NCBI GenBank assembly: GCA_020345945.1
Contig: CP070773.1
Location: 928,893 to 939,177, forward strand
Origin: Candidatus Bathyarchaeota archaeon
GTDB taxonomy: Archaea > Thermoproteota > Bathyarchaeia > RBG-16-48-13 > GCA-020345945
Reading direction: 5' to 3'
DNA length: 10,285 nt
Below, in pieces: positions 1 through 6,311 of this stretch. The notes under the pieces are model-generated. The model was not told where the DNA came from, did not search any database, and worked only from the letters and a program-made list of their open reading frames with translations. The first letter of the stretch is position 1, and each line of letters begins with the position of its first letter. A program made the position numbers and the translations under genes.

Positions 1-1338
1 GATGCTATTGCCCCGAAGAGAGAAGAAGTGACAGGGGAAGTTGAGCGAAGAGTCGTAGCTCAACTCTTGGCGGTTATGGATGGGCTAGAAGGAAGGGGGA
101 ACGTCATCGTAATCGGAGCAACCAATGTACCTGGGATACTTGATCCCGCTCTTCGAAGACCTGGCAGATTTGACAGAGAAGTAGAGATAGGTGTCCCGGA
201 TAAGGAGGGTAGATTTGAGATCCTACAAATCCATACTCGGGGGATGCCCCTCTCGGAAGAGGTTGACTTAGAGACGATTTGCAAAGTCAGTCATGGGTAT
301 ACTGGTGCTGATCTCGCGTCGCTGTGCAGGGAGGCGGCTATGAAAGCGCTTCGCAGATATCTCCCTGAGATCGATCTCGAAGAAGAGAGGATCCCTCCCG
401 AGATCCTGGAGAAGATGGAGGTCACTATGACCGATTTCCTGGAGGCGTACCGAGAGATTACTCCAACCGCTATGAGAGAGGTCTACATTGAGGTTCCAAC
501 CGTTCGCTGGGAGGATGTCGGCGGACTTGAGAAAGTGAAGCAGCAACTGAGGGAATCGGTTGAATGGCCTTTAAAGAAGAGCGAGGATTTTGATAAGATG
601 GGGATATCCCCACCCCGAGGTGTCCTGCTCTTCGGTCCACCCGGTTGTGGGAAAACCCTCTTGGGAAGAGCTGTCGCAACTGAGAGTGAGGCGAACTTCA
701 TATCGATAAGAGGACCAGAGATATTCAGTAAGTGGGTCGGAGAGTCGGAGAAGGCTATCCGTGAAGTCTTCAGGAAAGCCAGGACAGCGGCTCCGGCGGT
801 TGTCTTCTTCGATGAGATAGACGCCATGGTTCCGCGTAGAGGATTAGGATACGCTGATTCGGGTGTGAGTGAAAGGGTCATAAGCCAACTTCTCACAGAG
901 ATGGATGGCATTGTTTCTCTCCAGAACGTCGTTGTAATTGGCGCAACAAATCGACCGGACATAATAGATCCGGCGTTGTTGAGACCTGGCAGATTCGATC
1001 GTCTAATCTACGTCCCCGCTCCAGATACCCAATCTATACTGCGAATTTTCGAGATCTATACTGAGAGTATGCCCTTGTCTGACGATGTCGATCTCGAGGC
1101 TTTAGCCAACGCTGCTAAAGGATACTCAGGAGCAGATATTGAGGCTCTCTGCAGAGAAGCTGCTATGATGGCACTTCGAAAGAATTCCAAAGCAGAGAAA
1201 GTAACGTACGAAGACTTCAAGGATGCTATGGAGGAGATTCCACCTTCGCTGACCGCTGAGATGGAGTCATGGTATCAATCGGTCATACGCAGAGTCCGTA
1301 GGGTCGAGAGACCAGCAGCCCCAACGCACGTAGCCTAG
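1..1338 (+). CDS. cdc48: CDC48/VCP-type AAA+ ATPase, 3' part (D1 end and complete D2)
   Basis: The reading frame is open from base 1, so the gene is cut by the window edge; 445 residues remain. It starts inside the D1 Walker B/second region of homology (DAIAPKREE), followed by the D1 sensor-1 GATN and arginine fingers in RRPGRFDR. After the linker comes a full D2: Walker A GPPGCGKT (nt 634-657), Walker B VVFFDEID (nt 799-822), sensor GATNRPD, fingers RPGRFDR, and a C-terminal helical lid with [14 protein letters not shown]. The family is a cytosolic hexameric unfoldase that extracts or unfolds proteins, often for the proteasome. The protein ends THVA, with no hydrophobic-Tyr-X motif of the kind used to dock on the 20S proteasome. 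The N-terminal substrate domain is outside the window. A winged-helix gene follows after 21 nt on the same strand. Confidence 0.96.
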   Translation, partial: DAIAPKREEVTGEVERRVVAQLLAVMDGLEGRGNVIVIGATNVPGILDPALRRPGRFDREVEIGVPDKEGRFEILQIHTRGMPLSEEVDLETICKVSHGYTGADLASLCREAAMKALRRYLPEIDLEEERIPPEILEKMEVTMTDFLEAYREITPTAMREVYIEVPTVRWEDVGGLEKVKQQLRESVEWPLKKSEDFDKMGISPPRGVLLFGPPGCGKTLLGRAVATESEANFISIRGPEIFSKWVGESEKAIREVFRKARTAAPAVVFFDEIDAMVPRRGLGYADSGVSERVISQLLTEMDGIVSLQNVVVIGATNRPDIIDPALLRPGRFDRLIYVPAPDTQSILRIFEIYTESMPLSDDVDLEALANAAKGYSGADIEALCREAAMMALRKNSKAEKVTYEDFKDAMEEIPPSLTAEMESWYQSVIRRVRRVERPAAPTHVA

Positions 1339-1359
1339 AGATATGCGAGTTGAAATATT

Positions 1360-1599
1360 GTGTCGAGTTTGCTTGAGGCAAAACCACTTCATACATTATT
1401 GGTTGAAACACTTGACTCCAACAAAGGCTCTATGAACGATACTCAACTCTTCAAGCTGTTGAAGAAATCAAACCGTGACCTAAGTGAACGGATTTTCAAC
1501 AAGGTACTATTGAGGTTGGAGCTTGAGGGTTTGATACATGTCTCCACATTGACCAAGAAAAAGCGAAGAATTGATCTCGTACTCCAAAAGAAGAAGTGA
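1360..1599 (+). CDS. Small winged-helix DNA-binding protein (79 aa)
   Basis: A 79-residue basic protein starting at GTG 1360, only 21 nt after the cdc48 stop, with no clear Shine-Dalgarno sequence. Predicted layout: helix 1 about residues 8-20, helix 2 about 26-36, a probable recognition helix about 40-56 (LSERIFNKVLLRLELEGL), then a beta wing and a lysine/arginine-rich tail (KKKRR...LQKKK). This is the size and pattern of single-domain archaeal winged-helix proteins. The spacing suggests co-transcription with cdc48, and fen1 follows 105 nt later. The actual target (operator DNA, chromatin or RNA) cannot be read from the sequence. I recognise the fold pattern but not a named family. Confidence 0.72.
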   Translation: MSSLLEAKPLHTLLVETLDSNKGSMNDTQLFKLLKKSNRDLSERIFNKVLLRLELEGLIHVSTLTKKKRRIDLVLQKKK

Positions 1600-1672
1600 G
1601 AACATCATCTCCGTAGATATCAACAAACGGTCCCAGATTGAGGGTCGTCCTGAAAGATTCAAGTCCACTCAC

Positions 1673-1679
1673 TATATGT
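1673..1679 (+). promoter_or_regulatory. TATA-like box upstream of fen1
   Basis: TATATGT lies about 26-32 bp upstream of the fen1 ATG (1705). That is the distance expected if transcription starts at or just before the ATG, giving a nearly leaderless mRNA. No good Shine-Dalgarno sequence is seen before the ATG, which agrees with this. The rest of the 105-nt gap after the winged-helix gene shows no other recognisable element. Confidence 0.4.
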
Positions 1680-1704
1680 TTCTTGGATGGGGCGCTGAAA
1701 AGGT

Positions 1705-2739
1705 ATGGGGGTTGATCTTAAGCCAATAGTGACCAAACGAGTGGTTCGCCTCAGCGATTTCAAAGGGAAGTCTCTGGCGATCGACGCCTATAACTCTCTA
1801 TACCAGTTTTTAGCGATTATAAGGAGCAGCGATGGTAGGCCTCTTAGAGACAGAGAGGGAAGGACAACTAGTCACTTGAGCGGTCTCTTCTATCGTACCT
1901 CAAACCTGCTGAAACTCGGGATTAAACCTGTGTACGTTTTTGATGGAAAACCACCTATCCTGAAGAGTGTTGTTGTTAAGAAGCGGACAAGATCTCGGAG
2001 GGCTGCAAGAAAGAGGTTTGAACATGCTTTAGAAATCGGTGATAAAGAAAAAGCGAGGCTATATGGTCAGGCTAGTGTTCAACTCAAAGACTGGATGCTG
2101 GAGACATCAATTGAGTTGTTGAGGTTGATGGGGGTTCCAACTGTACAGGCTCCCTCGGAGGGTGAAGCTCAAGCTTCATTTATGGCAAGACGTGGTGATG
2201 TCTGGGCAGCAGCCAGTCAAGACTACGATTCTCTACTCTTCGGAACTCCTCGATTAGTCAGAAATGTTACCATCAGTGGACGTCGAAAACTTCCTAGAAA
2301 AAACGTCTACATCCAAGTCAGTCCTGAACTGGTAGACCTCCAAGATCTGTTACGAAAGCTGGGTATCACACAGACGCAACTTGTGGAATTAGGGATTCTC
2401 ATAGGAACAGATTATAATCCTGGAGGCGTTGAAGGGTTCGGTCCAAAGTCTGCATTGAAACTCATTAAGAAATACGGCGACGGAAAGTCTGCATTGACCA
2501 AGATCGATTCAAGTAAATACAAGTTCGAGTTCGACCGAGTAAAATCTCTCTTTCTTCAACCAGAGGTGACCTATGACTACTCTCTGAACTGGGCCTCATT
2601 GGATGTCAAGGGCATCATCAATCTCCTATGTAAGGAATACGACTTTTCTACTGAACGAGTCAGAAAGACTTTAGCGGACGTCTCATCCGCTTTGGAAGAG
2701 TTCAACAAGGATTCTACTCTAGACGGTTGGCTCTCATAA
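1705..2739 (+). CDS. fen: Flap endonuclease 1 (FEN-1)
   Basis: A 344-residue structure-specific nuclease that removes 5' flaps during Okazaki fragment maturation and long-patch base excision repair, normally bound to PCNA. The start MGVDL is the family start; Gly2 is normally exposed and conserved. N-region: D27 (IDAYNSLYQFLA) and D80 (YVFDGKPP). I-region: E152 and E154 (APSEGEAQASF), D173 and D175 (ASQDYDSLLFG), then the helix-two-turn-helix GTDYNPGGVEGFGPKSA with D236. All seven metal-binding acids are present, and the length is normal for archaeal FEN-1. The C terminus KDSTLDGWLS sits where the PCNA-interacting peptide should be, but the usual glutamine is Asp336 and the final aromatic pair is Trp-Leu. 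The stop codon abuts the stop of the convergent pcm gene. Confidence 0.97.
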   Translation: MGVDLKPIVTKRVVRLSDFKGKSLAIDAYNSLYQFLAIIRSSDGRPLRDREGRTTSHLSGLFYRTSNLLKLGIKPVYVFDGKPPILKSVVVKKRTRSRRAARKRFEHALEIGDKEKARLYGQASVQLKDWMLETSIELLRLMGVPTVQAPSEGEAQASFMARRGDVWAAASQDYDSLLFGTPRLVRNVTISGRRKLPRKNVYIQVSPELVDLQDLLRKLGITQTQLVELGILIGTDYNPGGVEGFGPKSALKLIKKYGDGKSALTKIDSSKYKFEFDRVKSLFLQPEVTYDYSLNWASLDVKGIINLLCKEYDFSTERVRKTLADVSSALEEFNKDSTLDGWLS

Positions 2740-3438
2740 TTACGATTTGAAGCCATGCTTTCCTCTCATCGGAACGAATGCTACTCCGCCAAGTCTTGTA
2801 GTAGTTATCTCCCAAGAACTGTTCTTCTCGACCTTCAACAACTCTTGGAAGAAGCCTACCTCCCCAACCGGAATAATCAGTATCCCATTTGGTTTTAGCT
2901 GGTTTATCAGAGGCGGCGGTACTCTAGGGGAAGCTGCTGTGGCGTATATTCTATCGAACGGGGCTTCCTCTATATAGCCTTGAGACCCATCCGCCTCTAT
3001 TACTTTGACTAGATTCCTGTATCCTGTTCTTTGAAGACTGTTCTTCGCAAATGATACGAGTTCCTTGATTATCTCTAAAGAGAAAACCTGGACTTCGATC
3101 TCATTTGGCGCTGTAGAGATCGTTTCAGCTGTCACTGCGGCGTGATATCCGCTACCAGTTCCTATCTCTAGGACCTTCTGCCCAGATTTCAATGCCAGTT
3201 CTTGGCACATTATCGCAACCATATGCGGAGCTGAGATGGTTTGTCCATATCCTATGTGGAGGGGAGTGTCTACGTATGCCTGTTCTCTTAAGATCTCCGG
3301 GATAAATTCTTCCCTGGGAACTTTAAGCATCGCTTCAATGACTCTTTTGTCTCGGAGCACTCCTGAAGAGACCAAGCTTTGAACTAGTCTCTCTCTTCTC
3401 TCTTTGAGATCGGTATCAGGATTCATAAACCCAGTCAC
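2740..3438 (-). CDS. pcm: Protein-L-isoaspartate O-methyltransferase
   Basis: A 232-residue cytosolic repair enzyme that methylates L-isoaspartyl residues in aged proteins using SAM, allowing their return to normal aspartate. Seen: the PCMT signature GYGQTISAPHM (residues 63-73), SAM motif I LEIGTGSGYHAAV (90-102), an acidic motif-II region (VFSLEI), FDRIYATAA (161-169), and the C-terminal FVPMRG before a short tail. Length is typical for archaeal PCMT. Two starts are possible: GTG at 3438 or ATG at 3426 (MNPDTDLKERR). A TATA-like box at 3462-3467 on this strand would place the transcription start near 3435-3440. That makes GTG leaderless, or gives ATG a very short leader. ATG is the more conventional choice. 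The gene is divergent from the DUF371 gene. Confidence 0.95.
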   Translation of the reverse strand: MTGFMNPDTDLKERRERLVQSLVSSGVLRDKRVIEAMLKVPREEFIPEILREQAYVDTPLHIGYGQTISAPHMVAIMCQELALKSGQKVLEIGTGSGYHAAVTAETISTAPNEIEVQVFSLEIIKELVSFAKNSLQRTGYRNLVKVIEADGSQGYIEEAPFDRIYATAASPRVPPPLINQLKPNGILIIPVGEVGFFQELLKVEKNSSWEITTTRLGGVAFVPMRGKHGFKS

Positions 3439-3461
3439 AATATTGTTTTGTCGCCTAATGC

Positions 3462-3467
3462 TATAAA
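3462..3467 (-). promoter_or_regulatory. TATA-like box for pcm in the divergent gap
   Basis: On the minus strand this reads CTTTATAG, with TTTATA as the core. It lies 24-29 bp upstream of the GTG start at 3438. The whole 58-nt divergent gap (3439-3496) is shared with the DUF371 gene on the other strand, whose own promoter must lie here or inside pcm. Confidence 0.4.
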
Positions 3468-3483
3468 GAGTAGTATATTCAGT

Positions 3484-3489
3484 AGGAGG
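3484..3489 (+). promoter_or_regulatory. Strong Shine-Dalgarno site of the DUF371 gene
   Basis: AGGAGG ends 7 nt before ATG 3497, an optimal spacing. It is one of the strongest ribosome-binding sites in the window. It fixes the DUF371 start and implies a leadered mRNA, unlike the apparently near-leaderless neighbours. Confidence 0.75.
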
Positions 3490-3496
3490 AAGAAAG

Positions 3497-3919
3497 ATGA
3501 GGGTTGATTTTGAGGCTTGGGGTCACAAGAACATCCTTGGAATGCATTCCTCTACCCTCGAGATAACTAAGAGTAGGGAATTGACGAAGAGGGGAACCTG
3601 CGTTGTCGGTGTCAGGGCAACAATGGCTTTATCAGACTTGAGTGAGGAGTTCAGAAATCTTGCGAGGAATGGAAGAAGCAGGATCACTGTCTCTTTATTC
3701 GTGGGCGGTTTGGAGGAGAAGATAACAGGTTGGGGCAACTCTCAATTGACTCTTCAACATCCAGGAGATATTGTGGTTAGAAAAAGCCAGTATGTATGTG
3801 ACCGTACGTTATGTATAGGAGCAGACAGAGCTGCTTGCGACCTCTCCCGAGAGATGATGCGTTTGCTGGGCAATCCTGACCAGATAATGACTGTGAGTCT
3901 GTCTGTAGAAAGACACTAG
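3497..3919 (+). CDS. DUF371 family protein (archaeal, function unknown)
   Basis: A 140-residue protein matching the archaeal DUF371 pattern (COG2090 type) from memory: an N-terminal FEAWGHKNILGMHSSTLEI segment (family pattern F-x-A-x-GH-x-N-x-L-x-x-H), then LTKRGTCVVGVRA, a central ITGWGNSQLTLQHPGDIVVRKS, and CDRTLCIGADRAACDLSREM. Conserved His10 and His17 and two central cysteines (Cys100, Cys106) are visible, but no assigned chemistry goes with them. There is no signal peptide or membrane segment. The start is supported by a strong Shine-Dalgarno site. The stop codon overlaps the stop of the convergent trm5. The function of the family is unknown and the neighbours do not settle it. Confidence 0.88.
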   Translation: MRVDFEAWGHKNILGMHSSTLEITKSRELTKRGTCVVGVRATMALSDLSEEFRNLARNGRSRITVSLFVGGLEEKITGWGNSQLTLQHPGDIVVRKSQYVCDRTLCIGADRAACDLSREMMRLLGNPDQIMTVSLSVERH

Positions 3920-5109
3920 CTGACACGGGCATCGATACCGATCTGCCACTCTCTTGGCGCTGTTGCTGTGACTCTTCGAATTGTAGTGATTCCTTCGAGT
4001 TTCCTCCCCGCTTTTTCAACTGCTCTTTTGAATGTCTGCTCCGCTACCTCTAGGGCATCACTCCCTTCAGCGAATTGATAATAATGGATCTTTCCTCCTC
4101 TTCTCTTCAATGCCTTGCATGCAGTACCTATGTATCTTACCGAGTTACCAGGAAGGTTCATCAGAACCCGGTCGATCTTGCCTTCAAACCTTTGTTGGAC
4201 AATATTCTCTACGTCACCTTCGATGGCGACTATCCTGTCCTTCATTCGGTTCTCCTCGATGTTCCTGTTGAGGTATTCTATAGCCACTGGGTTAATATCT
4301 ACCGCGAATATCTTGATCGTTTCATTTCTCCTCGCTATTTGAATCGAGAATGGACCCACGCCCGCAAACATGTCTAGGATCGTTTCTCTCTTCTCAACCA
4401 ACCTTGAGACTCGATTCCGTTCATATGCTAGTCTCGGGTTGAAGTAGACTTTTGATAGGTCTACATTGAGAATGCATCCATATTCTCGATGGATGGTAAC
4501 CGTCCTACTCTCTCCTGCAATAATTTCAAAATCTCGGATTCTGTGAGTTCCATGCACGCTACCTGCTTTCTTGAGTACGGTTTTCAGACTTGGATTGGCC
4601 ATGAGAATCGCTTTTCCAATCTGTTTATCGTAACTGGAGAGTTCATTGGAGATTTCAATGATTGCGATGTCTCCTACTGTTGGCATGGATTTCGGGATTT
4701 CTTCCAGAAGCTTGGGAGGAACCATTTCCTTAAGGATCTGTCTTACCGTCGACTTCTGTTTAGGTTCTCGCTTGAATAGTTCTTCCGTCAGCTTGAAGGC
4801 TGTAAGTTCACTTCTAAGACGTCGCGTTTCTTCCTGAGTAGGCTTTCTAAATAATGGAAGGAAGATTTCTCCCTTCTTTCGTGAGATCTGGTAATCTCTG
4901 TCAAGAATCTCGAGTTTTATGGAGGCTGTTACCGCTTTTTCTCCAAGGTTCTTTGGTACAGAAAGGCAATGCCTTTTCATGTATTCGCATTCTTTCATGA
5001 TTCTTTCATCGTCTCTACCAAGATATTCAATTGGAATAGTCATGTTCTCAATAGTCGTCGGGTTGAATTTCCAACTCTGCAGTATATTACCTTCAGGCTT
5101 CGCCTCCAT
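3916..5109 (-). CDS. trm5: tRNA (guanine37-N1)-methyltransferase Trm5
   Basis: A 397-residue class I SAM methyltransferase that forms m1G37 in tRNAs with G37, preventing frameshifting; in archaeal tRNA-Phe the product feeds wyosine synthesis by TYW1, also in this window. Seen: a small N-terminal D1-like domain (about 46-92), a linker and D2 domain with VGDIAIIEI (145-153) and HREYGC (207-212, with the Arg usually linked to catalysis), NPRLAYERNR (224-233, containing the Arg/Glu/Arg of the active site), motif I DMFAGVGPF (246-254), DINP (271-274), MNLPG (317-321), and the terminal TAPREWQIGID. The first 45 or so residues are an extension before the usual D1 start. ATG 5109 is favoured because a TATA-like box at 5139-5146 would give a leaderless transcript. 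Confidence 0.95.
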   Translation of the reverse strand: MEAKPEGNILQSWKFNPTTIENMTIPIEYLGRDDERIMKECEYMKRHCLSVPKNLGEKAVTASIKLEILDRDYQISRKKGEIFLPLFRKPTQEETRRLRSELTAFKLTEELFKREPKQKSTVRQILKEMVPPKLLEEIPKSMPTVGDIAIIEISNELSSYDKQIGKAILMANPSLKTVLKKAGSVHGTHRIRDFEIIAGESRTVTIHREYGCILNVDLSKVYFNPRLAYERNRVSRLVEKRETILDMFAGVGPFSIQIARRNETIKIFAVDINPVAIEYLNRNIEENRMKDRIVAIEGDVENIVQQRFEGKIDRVLMNLPGNSVRYIGTACKALKRRGGKIHYYQFAEGSDALEVAEQTFKRAVEKAGRKLEGITTIRRVTATAPREWQIGIDARVS

Positions 5110-5138
5110 CTAAGTGCTCTAGTAGAATGATTCGTTTC

Positions 5139-5146
5139 TTTATTAA
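5139..5146 (-). promoter_or_regulatory. TATA-like box for trm5
   Basis: On the minus strand this reads TTAATAAA, 30-37 bp upstream of ATG 5109. It lies between the 3' end of the tRNA gene and trm5. It suggests that trm5 has its own promoter rather than depending on the tRNA transcript, and that translation begins at or very near the mRNA 5' end. Confidence 0.5.
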
Positions 5147-5201
5147 TGAATAAGACTGTTCAAGTGGTTTGGCGGGCCCGGAGGGAGTTGAACCCTCGGC
5201 C

Positions 5202-5217
5202 TTCCCGGCAATCAGCT
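5202..5217 (-). other. tRNA-Lys intron 3, 16 nt, position 44/45 (variable loop)
   Basis: Exon bases CCCG pair perfectly with intron bases CGGG as a 4-bp central helix. The flanking 3-nt bulges are ATA and AAG, and the intron hairpin is GC-TGATT-GC. Cutting after the second base of each bulge removes 16 nt and leaves a 5-nt variable loop TGGCC. No outer helix is evident, so this is a partial (HBh'-like) motif. The product keeps a G27-A43 mismatch. Confidence 0.72.
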
Positions 5218-5224
5218 ATCGGGT

Positions 5225-5253
5225 CTCTCCGTTTCGCTACGATCGGGGAAACC
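5225..5253 (-). other. tRNA-Lys intron 2, 29 nt, canonical position 37/38
   Basis: A textbook bulge-helix-bulge motif. The anticodon stem is followed by central helix CTCT/GGAG (one T-G wobble), bulges TAG and AGA, and an intron helix GTTTC/GAAAC. Cutting after the second nucleotide of each bulge joins CTCTTA to A and gives the lysine loop CTCTTAA. This is the best supported of the three introns. Confidence 0.88.
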
Positions 5254-5268
5254 TAAGAGCCCGCCGCT

Positions 5269-5287
5269 TTCAGTCGGTAAACTCCGA
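5269..5287 (-). other. tRNA-Lys intron 1, 19 nt, position 22/23 (D stem)
   Basis: Removing this segment is the only 19-nt deletion here that restores the standard D arm, with T13-G22 as wobble. A CGG/CCG stem with a 6-nt loop forms the intron helix. Three-nt bulges AGT and AAA can be drawn around a weak central helix (AGGU with ACUG: U-A, G-C, G-U and one A-G mismatch). This is a relaxed bulge-helix-bulge rather than a strict one. Cutting after the second base of each bulge gives exactly this intron. Confidence 0.75.
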
Positions 5288-5344
5288 CTACCTGGCTAAG
5301 CTACGGGCCCGGCAGATATAGTATCACTCAATACCAAGATCCGA

Positions 5345-5352
5345 CTAAATAT
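5345..5352 (-). promoter_or_regulatory. TATA-like box for the tRNA-Lys gene
   Basis: On the minus strand this reads ATATTTAG, 35-42 bp before the first tRNA base, so a short 5' leader would need RNase P trimming. The same A/T-rich patch lies 14-21 bp upstream of the GTG of dphB on the plus strand, so the 55-nt gap is shared by two divergent transcription units. Confidence 0.35.
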
Positions 5353-5365
5353 CTGTTTTGGGTCG

Positions 5366-6169
5366 GTGTCTGTATTGACGGGATCTCTCTCTATAGTTGG
5401 TATAGGTCTCTACGATGAGCAGGATATATCTTTAAGAGGTTTGGCTGAGGCGAAAAAGGCTGACGTCATCTATCTTGAATTATACACTAGCTTGATGCCT
5501 GCATTCTCCAAAGAATCTCTAGAGCATTTGATCGGCAAGAAAGTGATTGTAGTCTCAAGAAGCGATCTCGAAGAGGATGCGGATACTGGCATTCTAAAGA
5601 CGGCTCATAATCTAAATGTATGTTTGCTCATCCCCGGAGATCCTTTTGTCGCAACCACTCATATCTCTCTCAGGATAGCTGCTGAGAAACTTGGAATCCC
5701 AACTAAAGTAATACACGCGGCCTCCATAATCTCTGCGATACCAGGTGCTACAGGGCTTCAGAGTTACAAGTTTGGACGATCTGTAAGTGTACCCTTCCCC
5801 AGAGGAGAGTTCTTCTCGGAGACCCCTTATTCTGTCATCAGAGAGAATCGGATTCGAGGTTTACATACCATGGTTCTCCTTGATCTCGATGTAGAAGTCC
5901 CCAGACTAATGTCTATCCGTGAAGCTTTGTCTATCCTGCTGAAACTGGAGGAAGAACATGGAGACGGAGTGGTTGAAGAGGAGACCTTAGCTATCGGTAT
6001 AGCTCGTATAGGCTCCTTAGATGTAGAGATACAAGCGGGAGAGGTCAGAGAACTGGTGGGTCATAACTTCGGTTCTCCTCCTCACGTACTCATCTTCCTT
6101 GGTGATCTGCACTTTTTGGAGAAAGAAGCTTTGGAAGTATTCGCTAATCTGTCTGACAAAGCCTGTTGA
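5366..6169 (+). CDS. dphB: Diphthine synthase (Dph5/DphB)
   Basis: A 267-residue SAM-dependent methyltransferase of the tetrapyrrole-methylase fold. It adds methyl groups to the modified histidine of elongation factor 2 in diphthamide synthesis. Seen: the N-terminal GSLSIVGIGLYDEQDIS, a YLELYTS segment (residues 36-42), the SAM-site LIPGDPFVATTH (88-99), IPTKVIHAASIISAIPGATGL (111-131), YKFGRSVSVPFP (134-145), and the C-terminal LVGHNFGSPPHVLIFLGDLH. Length is normal. The start is uncertain: GTG 5366 (the longest) or TTG 5375, which would give LTGSLSIVG; neither has a clear Shine-Dalgarno sequence. No other diphthamide gene is in the window. Confidence 0.95.
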   Translation: MSVLTGSLSIVGIGLYDEQDISLRGLAEAKKADVIYLELYTSLMPAFSKESLEHLIGKKVIVVSRSDLEEDADTGILKTAHNLNVCLLIPGDPFVATTHISLRIAAEKLGIPTKVIHAASIISAIPGATGLQSYKFGRSVSVPFPRGEFFSETPYSVIRENRIRGLHTMVLLDLDVEVPRLMSIREALSILLKLEEEHGDGVVEEETLAIGIARIGSLDVEIQAGEVRELVGHNFGSPPHVLIFLGDLHFLEKEALEVFANLSDKAC

Positions 6170-6255
6170 AGTGGTCTTTGGCAACTCAATATCTTGATTC
6201 CGTATCTGACTCATCGAAAGACTGATGGAGGAAGTTTTGACCTCTTTCTCTCAGG

Positions 6256-6263
6256 TTAATATA
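6256..6263 (+). promoter_or_regulatory. TATA-like box upstream of the FAD synthetase gene
   Basis: TTAATATA is the best TATA match in the 182-nt gap 6170-6351. It predicts transcription starting near 6285-6290, leaving a leader of about 65 nt before ATG 6352, or about 155 nt if TTG 6445 is used. The first half of the gap (6170-6255) shows no gene, RNA or repeat that I can recognise. Confidence 0.45.
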
Positions 6264-6291
6264 TGACTCTCAATTTCGTCTCGTCCTTATG

Positions 6292-6311
6292 GGTTTCTAG
6301 GTCAGGAAACC
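6292..6311 (+). promoter_or_regulatory. Inverted repeat in the ribL promoter/leader
   Basis: GGTTTC and GAAACC form a perfect 6-bp inverted repeat around an 8-nt spacer (TAGGTCAG). It begins about 30 bp after the TATA-like box, that is, at or just after the predicted transcription start. It could be a dyad operator for a winged-helix regulator, or a hairpin in the RNA leader. No protein or ligand can be assigned from the sequence. Confidence 0.35.

Larger units (their letters stand above)
5170..5310 (-). tRNA. tRNA-Lys (CTT anticodon) with three introns
   Basis: Acceptor strands GGGCCCG (5304-5310) and CGGGCCC (5174-5180) pair fully; the discriminator is G73 (5173) and CCA is encoded (5170-5172). 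The T arm is GAGGG-TTCAACT-CCCTC. The 138 nt before CCA shorten to a 74-nt tRNA when three segments are removed. The D arm becomes GCTTAGCCAGGTAGAGC. The anticodon arm becomes GCGGG-CTCTTAA-CCCGA, with CTT at 5255-5257. The variable loop becomes TGGCC. G15 and C48, the Levitt pair, are both present. Archaeal tRNA-Lys genes commonly have this GCGGGCTCTTAACCCG anticodon arm and a G discriminator. The only flaw is a G27-A43 mismatch. A TATA-like element (ATATTTAG, 5345-5352) lies upstream on this strand. Identity is firm from the anticodon arm; the exact splice points of introns 1 and 3 are inferred. Confidence 0.9.

Noticed and set aside
483..962. A 159-codon minus-strand frame inside cdc48
   Set aside because: It is antisense to the highly conserved D2 ATPase domain, including Walker A and B. 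Its length follows from the codon pattern of the real gene.
4032..4837. Several plus-strand open frames of 60-100 codons opposite trm5
   Set aside because: They lie antisense to a gene with complete family motifs, show no recognisable domains and overlap one another. They are mirror frames of trm5.
5202..5225. Reading CTGATTG in the tRNA region as an isoleucine (GAT) anticodon loop
   Set aside because: No anticodon stem forms around it and a T at position 37 would be abnormal. The CTCTTAA loop restored by a textbook bulge-helix-bulge intron explains the sequence much better.
5160..5320. Repeat-rich stretch (GGCGGGCC/GGGCCCG) as a CRISPR or mobile-element end
   Set aside because: The inverted repeats are the two halves of the tRNA acceptor stem. 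No repeated spacers, transposase or target duplications are present anywhere in the window.
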